The notes beneath the pieces were generated by a model. That model was given only the letters and a program-made list of their open reading frames with translations. It was not told the origin of the DNA and did not search any database. 64,000 nt of DNA from Isoetes taiwanensis (taxonomy: Eukaryota > Streptophyta > Lycopodiopsida > Isoetales > Isoetaceae). The position numbers were made by a program, and so were the translations under genes. The DNA is taken from assembly GCA_021234155.1 (NCBI GenBank), contig JAJEKV010000129.1, positions 60,001 through 124,000 on the forward strand, in the 5' to 3' direction. Each line of letters starts with the position of its first letter. The stretch's first letter is position 1. Positions 1 through 11,316 of the stretch are shown one piece after another.

Positions 1-92
1 TCATACAGCTCCTCCAAGCGATGCATCCACTGGTCTATGGTAATATTGCCGGGTGGTTGATGCCTCTTGTACAACACCCTACGCCAGAAGGC

Positions 93-146
93 TTTTGGCT
101 ACCAAAGGGATGGGGATCTGGAACCCCATCCCTTTGGTAGCCAAAA
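93..146. repeat. Perfect 23-bp inverted repeat (hairpin)
   Basis: Positions 93-115 are the exact reverse complement of 124-146, leaving an 8-base loop (116-123, ATCTGGAA). No ORF or known family covers it. It could be a tiny foldback element, the junction of two opposed terminal repeats, or a small-RNA hairpin; the sequence alone does not decide. Nothing else is recognisable in bases 1-395. Confidence 0.85.
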
Positions 147-1467
147 TGACTTCAAATTCAACATTTAATTGAACAACAATTAAATAGCCACAATACTTGT
201 GTGGAATCAGTCTTTGTGATCCCTAGCATATGGGGTGTCTCGTGAATCGTGCCAAAATTAACCTTGCCATGAGATACCATATCTACATGAGCTGTAAACA
301 AAGAAAATCATCAATATATAATTTATGAGCTTTCTAAAAACAGAACTTGCAAATATGATTTGGATGACCAAAAGACTATATTGGATGTGATCCATCAAAA
401 GCTTATAGTGGCCTCTGGACATGGCTATGACATGAAGCACTGTTAGCCTAGTAAATACCCAAGTTACTGGATGGGTTTGGTAATTGATAAATGTTGCATT
501 TCTTATGGGATGATCGTGGTATAATTATATGAGAAGAGTGTTAGTATCTCTATTTGCTAATGAGGTGCAGAAGTGTTGGATCTATATTAGAACAAGGTTT
601 GAGACTTCCTCAACATGTTTGAATCATCATCATCGGTTTTATCAGTAAGTTAGCTACCCCGACATGTATGGGCAACCTTGGCAAGGGTATGACTTAAGCA
701 CATGTATAATAAAGGGTGTAACGGACATCATATGTCATGATCTTTGTATTGCACCACTGTTGTCTTGACATTTTGATGAACTTGGAACCTCCGAGGTCGG
801 GCTTCTAGGTTCGGTGGCCTAGGTTGCTCCGGCATGCTCATGTTCATCTGTATTTCTCTATGGTATTCTTGTGCTCTATAGTTCTCCCGGCAGGGATGCT
901 AGGGCTTGCATGTAGGCTGGTTGAGCTTCCCATTGTCCTGGAGCTATGGTTATGATGGTTTGATATTTTGGCTATGTTTCTTTATTTCTGATGCTCTTGT
1001 TTGGTGTTCCTTGGATTAAGTTGTCATTGTCTAGCATTGTACTCACATAGAATCTTTGTTTTGCTTGTGCTTATGTTTTTGTATCCTAGATTCCAGAGTA
1101 ATTCCACGCATGCAGTGGCAGCCAGGGATTCCCACTTAGTCACGAGGACTAACCCCATTGAGTGCATGTGCAGTGAATAAGCTAGGCGATGCCAGTAGTG
1201 CAACTGATGATCATGGTTGACCGAAGCTTCTGGGTTGGATTGTTTGCAGTCAGATGTTATATTTGTTGAGAATAGAACTTTTTGGATGAAACATTACATG
1301 ATTATATGAAATTCATAAGCATTTGTTCATTGAGCTTTGAGTATGTAAATTCAACTGTGTATAAGGAAGATTCAATGCTTTATCTATATTATCAACATAG
1401 AATTAGTGCGAGTTTTGACAAGATCCCAAGTTACCAGGAGGGTCAACTTGGCAGGCTCCTCATAGTT

Positions 1468-1660
1468 GGTATCGGAGCAGGGCTCGAGTTCGAGTCTCTA
1501 TGGGGGCAAAGTATGATCCGGAATACCGTTGGATGGTAGGTCATGACTTGGTCTTGGACACCATTGGATGGTAGGTCATGACTTGGTCTTGGAGGTGTGG
1601 TCTATGGTTTGTGAGGCTCGAGAACGAGCATAGTTCTAGTGGGAGAGATTGTAACGGACC
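1468..1660 (+). mobile_element. Internal domain of a small LTR element (PBS/PPT-like motifs)
   Basis: TTGGTATCGGAGC at about 1468 matches, with one change, the primer-binding site complementary to the 3' end of initiator tRNA-Met (TGGTATCAGAGC) that is common in plant LTR retrotransposons. About 170 bases later a purine tract (AGTGGGAGAG, about 1638) precedes TTGTAACGG, like a polypurine tract followed by the TG of a 3' LTR. A short internal domain of this kind fits a TRIM-like element. I could not find two matching LTRs, so the boundaries are uncertain. Inside it, a unit of about 35 bases (GGATGGTAGGTCATGACTTG and flanks) occurs twice in tandem at 1527-1595. Confidence 0.4.
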
Positions 1661-1944
1661 CATGGGAGACCGCTCGAGTAGATCTGGGTGGCGCGTTCCC
1701 GAGACACTGGCATAAATGGGTAGAAGCGACTAATAAATGTCTAGACAGTTTTGCCCAGTTGATTAAGGGCATTTCGGTTAAGGGCATATTGGTTAAGTGC
1801 AGTAAATCTTCAAATGCACATGCACTCAATGGGGTTAGTCCTCTTGACTAAGTGGGGATCCTTGGGATGCGTGGAATTAGTCTGGAATCTAGGATAGAAG
1901 AACATAAGCACAAGCAAAACAAAGATTCTACGTGAGTACAGTGC

Positions 1945-2191
1945 CCCGGGGATATCACTTAGTGTATAAGGGATACGCCATGTGCGAGGAAGGGGTCATA
2001 AAAAACCCCTTCGTATACGCTTTTTTTAAGGTCTAAAAAACCCCTTTCCGTATGAAATACATCACTAGAGATTGGATTTTTTAAGGTCTAAAGAACCCTT
2101 CCCGTACGTATTCGTACGCTTTAGGTTAAAAAAAACCCCTTATCGTCCACTCACATGGTATATACGGCCTACACTATGTGAATCCCCCGGG
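1945..2191. mobile_element. Nested small inverted-repeat element (MITE-like)
   Basis: The opposite arm of the large inverted repeat reads straight through this point, so these bases are an insertion. They are flanked by TACAGTGC(C), at 1937-1945 and 2192-2200, an 8- or 9-bp target-site duplication. The ends are imperfect inverted repeats of about 40 bases, beginning CCCGGGG and sharing TAGTGTA and CCATGTG further in. Internally, short segments with AAGGTCTAAA and AACCCCTT recur in both orientations. No coding capacity. The duplication length points to the hAT or Mutator superfamily, but the family is not recognised. Confidence 0.7.
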
Positions 2192-3945
2192 TACAGTGCC
2201 AGACAATGACACGCCAGACAATGACAACTTAATCCAAGGAATACCAAACACGAGCATCAGAAGCAAAGAAACATAGCCAAAATATCAAAACATCATAACC
2301 ATAGCTTCAGGACAATGGGAAGCTCAGCCATCCTACATGCAGGCCTTGTTAGCAGAAACGTGCCCATCCAGCTCACATTCCGAGCTCTGCAGCGAGAGTG
2401 GTGGAGTGAACCTTGTATGCGCATACCCTTCCCAGCACACGTCTGGAACTGGAGGACCTCTTACCATGGAGTCACAGAGGTGACTTAGCATCCCTGCCAG
2501 GAGAACTACGCCCGATGTCATAGAGCACAAGAATACCACAGAGAAACACAGATGAACGTGAGCATGCCGGAGCAACCTAGGCCACCGAACCTAGAAGCCC
2601 GACCCCAGAGATTTGAAGTTCATCAAAATGTCAAGACAACAGTGGTGCAATACAAAGACCATGACATAAATGCTCGTTACGACCTTTATTATACATGTGC
2701 TTAAGTCATACCCTTGCCGAGGTTGCCCATACATGTCGGGGTAGCTAACTTACTGATGAAACTGATGGGGACGATCCAAACATGTCAAGGAAGTCTCAAA
2801 CCTTGTTGTACTGAAATAGATCCAACACCTTTGCACCTCATTAGCAAATAGAGATACTAATACTCTTCTCATATGACCATGATCATCCCATAAGAAATGC
2901 AACATTTATCAATTATCAGACCCATCCAGTCACTTAGGCATTTACTAGGCTAACAGTGCTCCATGTCATAGCCATGTCCAGAAGCCACTATAAGCTTCTG
3001 ATAATCCTCCTGGGCCCTCATGCTGATGCCACACATGCCTTCTAGAGCTTAGGTTTCATCTCAACATCCAATGCTTACCATAAATTCATGCCAGACTGAT
3101 CTCTACCCTTCTTCCCATCTCTGAATACCAAAGCTACAAGTAAACCATGTGTCTTAGATTTCTCTACATGAAAATTCTCTATAATGAGGACCAAACTAGG
3201 TGTAGAAGTAAAGAATATGGTATTCTAGCTTTGAATGCATGAGACTGTATATAAAGGGGTTTTCATGGATGGCAAGTTGTATACAAAAAAGTTTCTCCAA
3301 ATCCACAGAATGCACATGCCATATGTCCCTTATATAAAGCTGAACCCCCAGGCGCTATTTTAAGTTTATTTACAAAATGTCCCGAATATGTGTACAACTT
3401 TATTAGTAATGTTTTTTACTTTGTTTATCAATCCCTATGGAATCCCTAAGCCCCGAATAGGCCTCAAAAATTTTGAGTTAATACAAACCATTACATCCAC
3501 CATTTTAAAATTAAATCGCCCCTGAAACATCCTTTGGTTTGGGTGCATATTCACACGGGGGGTGATATAGGGTAGCGAAAGACCCCATCTGTACTCTTCA
3601 AAACCATGTATTACATATATGGAATCGACACCATTTAGTATATTGCCGGCCTCACTATACAGTTCTATGAGCCACAATCCCCAAATCTGGCATATTCCAT
3701 CTGCTATCAAACAGTCGAATAACAAATCCACAATTGAAATCCAGCTAAGATCGACATTGAAACTTGGTGCCACTGCTCTTGTTCATCCGATAGACAGAAG
3801 AACAGGAATTAAATAAGAACTTGCCTAGAAACAAAAAAAAATCAAGGAAAAAAATTTCGGCGTAAAAAGGGTATTTTTCTTGCTAAAGGTCTTGTTAAGC
3901 GATGAGAGATCATTATCTCTCATAGTCTCTCATGCCATACGGTAT

Positions 3946-3985
3946 AAAAATTGTCTCTCGCGCTATACGGCGAGAGACAATTTTT
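3946..3985. repeat. Perfect 16-bp-arm hairpin
   Basis: AAAAATTGTCTCTCGC (3946-3961) is exactly complementary to 3970-3985, with an 8-base loop GCTATACG. It resembles a rho-independent terminator in shape, but the surrounding DNA is plant intergenic sequence, so a small transposon or repeat relic is more likely. CTCTCAT and ATACGG words just upstream are related to the arms, suggesting a decayed larger inverted structure. Confidence 0.75.
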
Positions 3986-4006
3986 TTTCCGATCATGTGG
4001 CCAACT

Positions 4007-4047
4007 GGAGGGGGGGGAGGGAGGAAGGGAGGGAGGGAGGGAGGGAG
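4007..4047 (+). repeat. Purine-rich (GGGA)n tract
   Basis: A run of G-rich purines made mainly of GGGA and GGGAGGAA units. Several G-triplets within 41 bases make a G-quadruplex possible. It is an ordinary microsatellite in form. Confidence 0.85.
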
Positions 4048-6297
4048 AAATGACTATTCAATATACTATTTCAGTTCAAAAAGATTGAAGATTACAATCA
4101 ATATATATGCAATATTATCAGTATAGATTACGTACGTGTACGGTATGATGTAAGGTACTTATATATTGTACCAGGACGTACAGTACATACTTATTCATTT
4201 TGTGCAAAAAATAAGAAAAAATAATTGCCTGATGTTTTGTACTTCAAGTCGGTCCAACTTACTTTTTGGAATTCAAATAGAATATAGCAATATGCCAAAA
4301 GACAAATCACAACCATTAAATCTCCAGACATGTTAAGCACACAGGGTCAGCTGCTGGATTATTGTTGACCACAAGGTTTCTGGTAATTTGTAATTTTTGA
4401 AGTTTCCGGTTTTTTAATCAATAGCCCTAATAAGCTTCCAATTTTTTCATTTGGTATTTGTGAACGGTATTTCAGGCATGGTTTGACCAAGATTTGGCCC
4501 TTGTATTGTATGCGAAACTGTAGTCAAACTGTATGTTTTGAGTGATTTAAGCTGCCTGTTGGGCAGTCAAAGTAGCATTCCAAAATCGGCTCTAGGATGT
4601 GATTATTTTGGCGTTGCTGTGCATGGTTTGAGGATAGAACGATAAGAATACATGCTCCTTTCTTTTTTCAACAGGGACGGCAATGGATCCCAGCGGGGCA
4701 GGCAGGCGGGCAGGGGTTCCGGCATGGCCTATGGCAGATGAAGCCCACGCTCTTCTGAATCATAGCCCTGGTTCTGGTGAGCTCTGGTGAGCCCTGGTGT
4801 GTAGGAAAAGGATTGACGTAGGATTCCGGCCCAGGATGATTCAGACAGTTCGAAGTGTTGGATTCTGCTTAGGGTTGGTTAGGGCGATAAAATTTTGCCA
4901 TGAGTATGAAGACATGCAAAAAGTCGATTCAAAATGCCATGAGTATGAAGACATGCAGGCGGGCGATTCAAAAGGTCTGCCGATTGCAGCCGATTGAGCC
5001 GAGTAGCATAGCCCAGTAGCACAGGCGAGTAGCAGGGAGGTTTTTCGTCAAAAATTTAATGGCCTTCTTCAAATTAGACGGTTCTGGTGAGGCGTGGAGG
5101 TTTGAATCCTCTAGCCCGGGTGTCACTTGTGTTCGGTGGCCTGGTGTGGCGAAGACTTGCAAAGATTTTGCCATTTCAGTGGATAATGTTTTCAATCGAA
5201 CTCAGATTACTAAGCTAGATTGAGATACAAGGCACAAGCCGCAAGTGTCATGATGCGATTTGAAAGTGTGGTGATGGCTGTCCACAGGCCGAAAGCCTTT
5301 GGGCAGAGCAAAGCTGCTGTTGATTTCCGGGAACAGAGGACGCGCTTATGCCTTGGTTTATATTTTCATTTCTAGGAACAGAATGCCCGCTCATACCTTT
5401 GATTTATATTCTGGCAGGGGTGTTTTGGTTTATATTCTGGCAGGGGTGTTTTTATCTGTTCTGGCAAAATGTTCATATCCGTGGATCTAGAACAGTCCCA
5501 CGAATATACTGGCAATGGATCTGAAACAAAGACATTTGGTAGTGGTGACGTTTGTTTTTTATTGGTTGAATGAAGGAGCGCCAGCAATCAAATATCCCCA
5601 TGAACCAATGCAGTATTTGGTTCAAGATCCATCAAAATCTGACCATCCATGCAACTATATTTGCCTCGTATAGCAATATTCATCAAAATTTAAAGGTTGG
5701 CTTTCCAAGGTGATTATTTCTTTTAAGTGAATTGTCTTAGACAACATACATAATAGAATTGGATAAACGAAGTATATTCTTCCCAATATCCTAAAAGTGT
5801 TCCTAAAATTCTAGAAGACCACCTTATGTTGTTCATGATTTCTGAGCCTGCTAAACAAGAGAGTAAAAAGTTGTTGGCTTCTATTTATCAGTAGTTACTG
5901 TACAGTCCAGGACAATCAATTGAATTTCAGATTTGAATTGCCTTGGGGTGCTTCTTATGATGCCAATTGGCAGAGACTGTACTAGGGTAACGGCAGTCTA
6001 TTTTCTCGAATTGTCTAAAGTATGAGCTTGCATAAACAAGGTACTAAATATAAAAGGTTTGGCAGGTTCCACAAACAGCCTTTCTTGATCTGATCAGGTG
6101 AAAGCATTCAATCAAACTGATAATACATGATGGCATCCAATAAAAATTTGGATTTGGATTGCAATAGGCATAGGTTTGGAATTCTGCATTTTATGCTCCT
6201 ACAACAAAAACTGGAGCATGCATTTTTGTCCCTCACAAAATTGGACAGTGCGGATTTACAAAATCAAAAGGCAGTGTGGTTATAAGCTCCTGCAAAT

Positions 6298-9200
6298 TCA
6301 AAAGGCAGTGTGCCTACAGACTCCTGCAATGTCTTTCTTCCTTCTGTCAATGACCATATCCATAAACCTATCACCACTCTGGTTATTTACAGGGCCAGGA
6401 AACATATCTTGATAATTCATAAGCTTTACCTTTTTGTCAAGCAGAGATTTGGACATCCAGTCTTTCCATATGGAGCTGGCATACTTTTTCAGTTGCTTTC
6501 TTTGATTTGCAATCAACCTGTAAACATAAACAATCCTCTTCTGGCCTATACGAAAAGCTCTGCTTACAGCCTGACGAACCGCAGCAGGATTCCACGACAC
6601 ATCCAAAATGATCACCCTTGATGCACCTGTAAGACATATGCCTTCTCCACATGCCTTCAGAGATGCAAGCAGGACAAGAGCAGACGTGTCCTCACTATTA
6701 AACTCATCAATGACTCTCTGTCGTTCAACTTCATTCATGTCCCCATCAAGGCGTAGAAAATCTACACCTTTGTTCCATCCATAAATGCGCAGAAACATGG
6801 TTTCTAAAAGTCTGAATGGTGCCAGCTTTTCACTAAAAATCAGAATCCTCTCCTTATCCCTAGAACGGCTACAAAACTCTAGTAGGTCAAATATGAAGGT
6901 GGTTTTGATGCCATCATTTGGATCATCTGACATAGAAGCTGGCATTACACCATCATCATGAACTCTAGCCGAGGGTTTAAATAATGAAGGATGAATACAA
7001 AGCGCTGCGAGCCTGATATCATATTCAAGAGCAGATCCCCTTCCTGTTCCCTCCCCCTGTAACAGTGTCAATACAGACTCCTGTGCTTCTGTCAGATTGA
7101 GAAACACTGAGAATTCAACCAAACCTGGCAGGCTACTCAACACATCACCTGCATGCCAATGAATGAAGGGCAATGTTAGGGATCTTAATTTGTCCATGGC
7201 AACCTGCATACCATCTAGGTCTGGTTCGTTCTGTCCCGGCTTGGTAACATACTTGGAAAGATCAATGAATTTATCCGCTATTTGCTCCATGAACATCTGG
7301 CGTTCCTCCTTCGTGCGCATTTGCCTGAGCACCTTGGTAGCTTCTTCATTGGGAGGATCAAACTCTAAACAATCAAACCAATCTGCCATAAAGTTTGGTC
7401 TACATAGCTTTAGTATGTTGAAAAGCTCCTTGAAGTTGTTCTGAAATAATGTTCCAGATAAGAGTATGCGTCGGACTGTGTGGAACTCGGACAAAGCTTC
7501 AAGGATTTTAGTTTTCTCTGTCCTTGGAAAGTGGGCTTCATCAATTATAAGCAGCCCAGCATTTAGAAGTATGTCACAGATCTTTTTATCTACTAGGGTG
7601 CTATTGGGACCTAGACCATTATAGGCTAAGGAAGCAAAGAGGGTATAACTAAGCAACAAGACACCTCCTGTCTGGCACCACTCCTGCAGGGTCTTTAACC
7701 TGGAAGATTTGAGTGCTTCACTTGCATTTATGGAGTCTTCATAATCCAACTGGCTTCTTCCATCTTCATTGAGGTTGTAGGTCACGACTTTCTCGACCTC
7801 CCACTTCTGAAATTCCTTCTGCCAAGGCTTCAGCATGATTTTAGGAGCTATAATAAGAGGCTGACACTTCGGATTTTTGGCCATAAAGCTTTGTAAGAAG
7901 CTAATGACCAAAAATGTTTTACCTGTACCTGGGGCATGTGCCAAAATACACCCACCATTATCCCCAACTAGATTCTTACAAAGGAATTTGAAGCCATCAA
8001 TTTGATGTGGATGCATTTTCTTCTCCAACATTGGGTGCAACTCTAGAAGCGCAGGAGTATCTTCCTCATCAATAGCTGGTTGAACATTTGCACATGCTGA
8101 AACTGGCTGCCTTCTTCTTTTGGGTTGGCGTTTCAAAAGCTTAGCCACACGTTTCCTGGCATTTTTTATGATCTGGCAACACATCAACATCAGTTCCAAT
8201 ATGCCTCCCCAGCGTATAACAAATCCAAGACATGGAGCAAAAATTTATGTCATGGGAACTTACACTAGGAAAATCAAAGGTATTTGCAATTGACTGACCA
8301 ACAAGGCCACAATTCCCACAAACACGACCAATATTCTCTTTGAAGATATAATCGTGTTCACAACCTTCAACCTGAGGATCTTCCACATCTTCACCTTGAA
8401 CTGATGAGTACTGCAAAGATATACATGTGGGCTCTAGATTAATTTTCCAGTAAAGTCATCAATGCAAGAAAGCGGTCAACGTATGTGCTAAACCAACACA
8501 ACTTCTATAATTTGCAATTCAGACAAACTTGCTATGCTATTATGGTTCCCGCTATATGCCGTGTTTAGAGGCATAACCCAGTTAATCACAGAGTTTTTTT
8601 CTTAAGAACGTGAGCTATTCACACAGTTTTGTGTAGCTCAACATATTCTTAGGAAATGTGCAAGTCAATTCTATATTTAAAACTTACTAGCGAATTCAAT
8701 TCATTATACACCAACCAGAATGCTCGATTCATTTAGATCATGCGCGCATAGAAGATATAATGTATATGCAGCTAATAAAATATTGGTAAGACTGACCTAT
8801 TAAGATTGATTTCATGGCAATTTACAAACATAAGAACTAAGAAATAAGCCCTTACAACGCCCATGGAGAACAAAGCATCTTGCCAAATATCAGCATCATT
8901 GTTGTCATCCTTCCTAACATTCTGTTGGCCCTTTGGCATGTCTGAGTAGTGGTTCATTCCATTTGCAATTTTGCTAACTAGACCATTTGATTCCTTCCAA
9001 ATATTTACGACGTCTTTATTAGCGTCGTCCCTCATAGCATTCTGTTCGCCCATTGACAGGTCTGTGTAGCCTTGGTTCATTCCATTTGCAAAGTGGCTAA
9101 CTAGATCATCTGTTACGATGTCTTTCTGCTGCTGTGTCACTTCTGTCCTACTTTTGTCTTCTCCTTTGATAAAAGGAACAGCTGCGGCATGATTATCATC

Positions 9201-10087
9201 TATCACATCTATCACAGGAACAGTATTTGCTTCCTTCCTAAGATCAATTTTTTGCACATCTGAACTGCTTACAGTGGAAAGCTGGAGAGCTTGAACATTA
9301 TTTTCATTTATAATATCTACACTGTTCAGAGGGCCCTTAAGGACATCATCCACCTCAATCAGAAGTCTGCTTAGTTGCTTCGACTTGGGTGTCTGTTTCT
9401 CAGCAGAGCACATGGGTGAAACCAAATTTCTGTGGACATTCCAGGGATCATTTATGATGGTGCCAGCATGTCCCTGAGATAGACACGGTAGCGCTGATGG
9501 CATTATCTTCCTAAGAAATGCATTCTTCAACTCAATTGCTTGTTCGATCTCCAACAAAATGTCTGCTGAATCTTTAGTACCTGTCCCTGGAACATGTCCA
9601 CAGAAATGCCTTCATAACAAGATAGTATAAATCAGGTTAGAAATTCGAGGTTCTATTAACAAAAGATTCATAGTGGAGAACCCCTAACAATTCTTGACCA
9701 TTTATGCCCTTCTGGAAATACCATAGATGTCCTGCCGTGCCACATTATATACATTATGCGATATTTTTAGAGGATGAACACTTATGCAGAGTATTTACCA
9801 TTCTTTAAAATGAACTACCAGGCATGAGAATTTAACAGGTTCCTAGACCCTCCGTGGTTGGTTAGCAGAGGCGAATTGCCTAAAAGCCAGTAGGCGAATG
9901 TTACTTGGGGTTCGCAGCCCGAGGACTTTTTTTCTGTATATTAGAAGCAAGCTTGTTTAAGGAGAAACTACTTTCAATGTCTGGAAGGAGTCGTAGCATA
10001 CAAATTCAGGAATGCATACGAAATTGCTATGGAATTGAGATAAGGGAAGAAAGAAACTAAAACCGTGTTACCTACACAGTTTTCCAT
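6298..10087 (-). CDS. SNF2 ATPase of the DRD1/CLASSY family (RNA-directed DNA methylation)
   Basis: A four-exon model stays in phase throughout and gives 922 aa: 10072-10087 (ATG at 10087), 8856-9586, 8264-8410, 6298-8172. All junctions have GT/AG. Motifs: a CxxC-containing segment at residues about 266-283, GTGKT Walker A at 380-384, DEAH at 509-512, the SGTLFQN motif III soon after, and QAVSRAFRIGQ (motif VI) at 832-842. The HPHQIDGFKFL entry and the DEAHFPR, FNILKLCRP surroundings are typical of the plant DRD1/CLASSY clade. In Arabidopsis these nuclear proteins recruit or assist Pol IV or Pol V in siRNA-directed DNA methylation. The length is close to DRD1 (about 890 aa) and shorter than the CLSY proteins as I recall them. 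The short first coding exon is inferred from splice sites; the rest is firm. Confidence 0.9.
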
Positions 10088-10104
10088 CGTAGACCCAATT
10101 GAAG

Positions 10105-10560
10105 GCTCCTAGGCACCTGTAATAATCACATGCCGAATTATTTCAGAACCTTGCAAGAAACGATTTAGCACTTGCATACAAGCATTCAAAGATAATCCGA
10201 TTTAGAAACGCACCTATAGCAGGTCGGAAACGAGGTTATGAGCAAATTTGAGCAGAGGAACAGAGGCTAATGCAATGCCCAAAAGTAGGAGCTGAAATTT
10301 TCTGAAGAGGATGCATGTGTGTAGAGGGCAAAGAGGAAAGGCTGAAAGATCGGATTGAAGCTTAAGAAAGCTCTCGTGGCAGCGGAAGAAGGTTGCATTG
10401 TACTTTTTGTTAGTGCAAAATCCGCAGTGCAAAATGTAGAAGGTGAAACGGGGCCAAAAAAATAACAAGACCCGAGTAACTGAAGTAGGTGCAAATCCGG
10501 CGCCGGAATGATGATGAGAACTCGATGGTGTAACAGAGGATGGTCACGTAGGAGGTAGCA
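10105..10560 (-). other. Probable 5' UTR exons and promoter of the SNF2 gene
   Basis: Upstream of the inferred start codon, an acceptor (TTACAG) opens the first coding exon at 10116. Further upstream on the minus strand CTGCTATAG followed by GTGCGT looks like a donor at about 10214, which would close a 5' UTR exon beginning somewhere in 10214-10560. The reading frames in this stretch overlap each other and show no recognisable similarity, so they are treated as non-coding. Confidence 0.4.
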
Positions 10561-10789
10561 GGACACTGTGGTGGAAGAGCTAGAATCAGAGCCGTTGGTA
10601 AGGCTTGCCTGTTACGCCGTTAGATTAGAATATTCGAGCATCTCTGTTGGCTTGTCCGTAGATTACCAGGAAGCCAATAACATAAGTAAGGGGTGAAGCA
10701 AGGGACTGAGCAAGGCAATGATACCTTTAAAGATCGTTTCCAATTGCCTCGAATGATCTCGGTATAGCTTTGCAAATTGACACCAATGT

Positions 10790-11275
10790 CATATATAGTA
10801 TGTTCATGTGTCAACTATCATGTATGTTCATATATAGTATGTTCATGTGTCTACTATCATGTGTCAAGGTACATGTACGAATTTGTGCACTTGTACGCAT
10901 GATCATGACCGCTTCACATGAAAGATCATAGTCATAGAGTGTTATCGAGTCATTCTCTTTATGAGTACGTGCCTCGAGAAATGCCACGTCATTCCTATTA
11001 TACCGTGTGTCTCGAGAAATGCTTTGGGCACTTGTAGGCATGATCGTGAATATCTTGTACATGCTTCACTTGAAAGATCGTGAGTCATTCATGAGCCTTC
11101 CTCTTTAAGGTTACATGCCCATGTGACTATCACATGTCGCTCGGTATAGATATTGTTATACCGTGTCTCGAGAAATGCTTTAGGCTCTTTAGGCATGATC
11201 GTGAACATCTTATATATGCTTCACGTAAAAGATCATGGATCATTCATAAGCCATCCTTTTTTACGAATTGCTCAT
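10790..11275. repeat. Tandem repeats flanking the MULE remnant
   Basis: Two kinds of direct repeat are visible. ATATATAGTATGTTCATGTG with following ACTATCATG occurs twice at 10790-10862. A longer degenerate unit of about 130-160 bases recurs about three times between 10860 and 11275, with landmarks TCTCGAGAAATGC, TAGGCATGATCGTGAA, GCTTCAC and GAAAGATC. The last units lie next to the transposase-like ORFs and could be subterminal repeats of that element. Confidence 0.7.
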
Positions 11276-11316
11276 GGATGATATAGTGGCTTGTGATTAC
11301 CATCTAGAAGCATATA

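Larger units (their letters stand above)
395..3000. repeat. Large imperfect inverted repeat, arms about 0.8-1.2 kb
   Basis: The left arm (about 395-1175) is repeated as reverse complement in the right arm (about 1812-3000). Matching landmarks are the CTCAATGGGGTTAGTCC block at about 1825 against about 1150, the GCTTGTGCTTATG block at 1070 against about 1907, and the AGCTTATAGTGGC block at about 401 against about 2990. The right arm is longer because it holds a nested element (about 1945-2191) and about 150 further bases near 2346-2500 absent from the left arm. The spacer, about 640 bases, contains LTR-retrotransposon-like priming motifs. A transcript through this locus would fold into a long hairpin. 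No intact protein is encoded. Confidence 0.8.
3001..6297. other. Intergenic region without a recognisable gene
   Basis: No exon-like reading frame with recognisable protein similarity was found. The longest frame (3435-3773, minus, 112 codons) resembles no family I know. Visible structure is limited to a purine-rich GGGA tract (about 4007-4047), a hairpin at 3946-3985, a twice-repeated unit with GAGTATGAAGACATGCA (about 4899-4957) and a twice-repeated unit with TTTATATTCTGGCAGGGG (about 5402-5451). The segment upstream of 6298 is the 3' flank of the minus-strand SNF2 gene. Confidence 0.6.

Noticed and set aside
1282-1539. 85-codon plus-strand frame
   Set aside because: It runs across the primer-binding-site motif of the small LTR element and has no protein similarity.
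3435-3773. 112-codon minus-strand frame
   Set aside because: Length is within chance expectation for this window, with no similarity that I know and no splice or promoter context.
3946-3985. Rho-independent-like terminator
   Set aside because: The hairpin followed by T-run has the right shape, but the DNA is plant nuclear sequence with no adjacent gene, so a bacterial terminator makes no sense.
10214-10566. Overlapping minus-strand frames of 84 and 99 codons upstream of the SNF2 gene
   Set aside because: They overlap in different frames in the probable 5' UTR or promoter, and their composition (Leu/Phe/Ser-rich, CT-rich DNA) fits UTR sequence.
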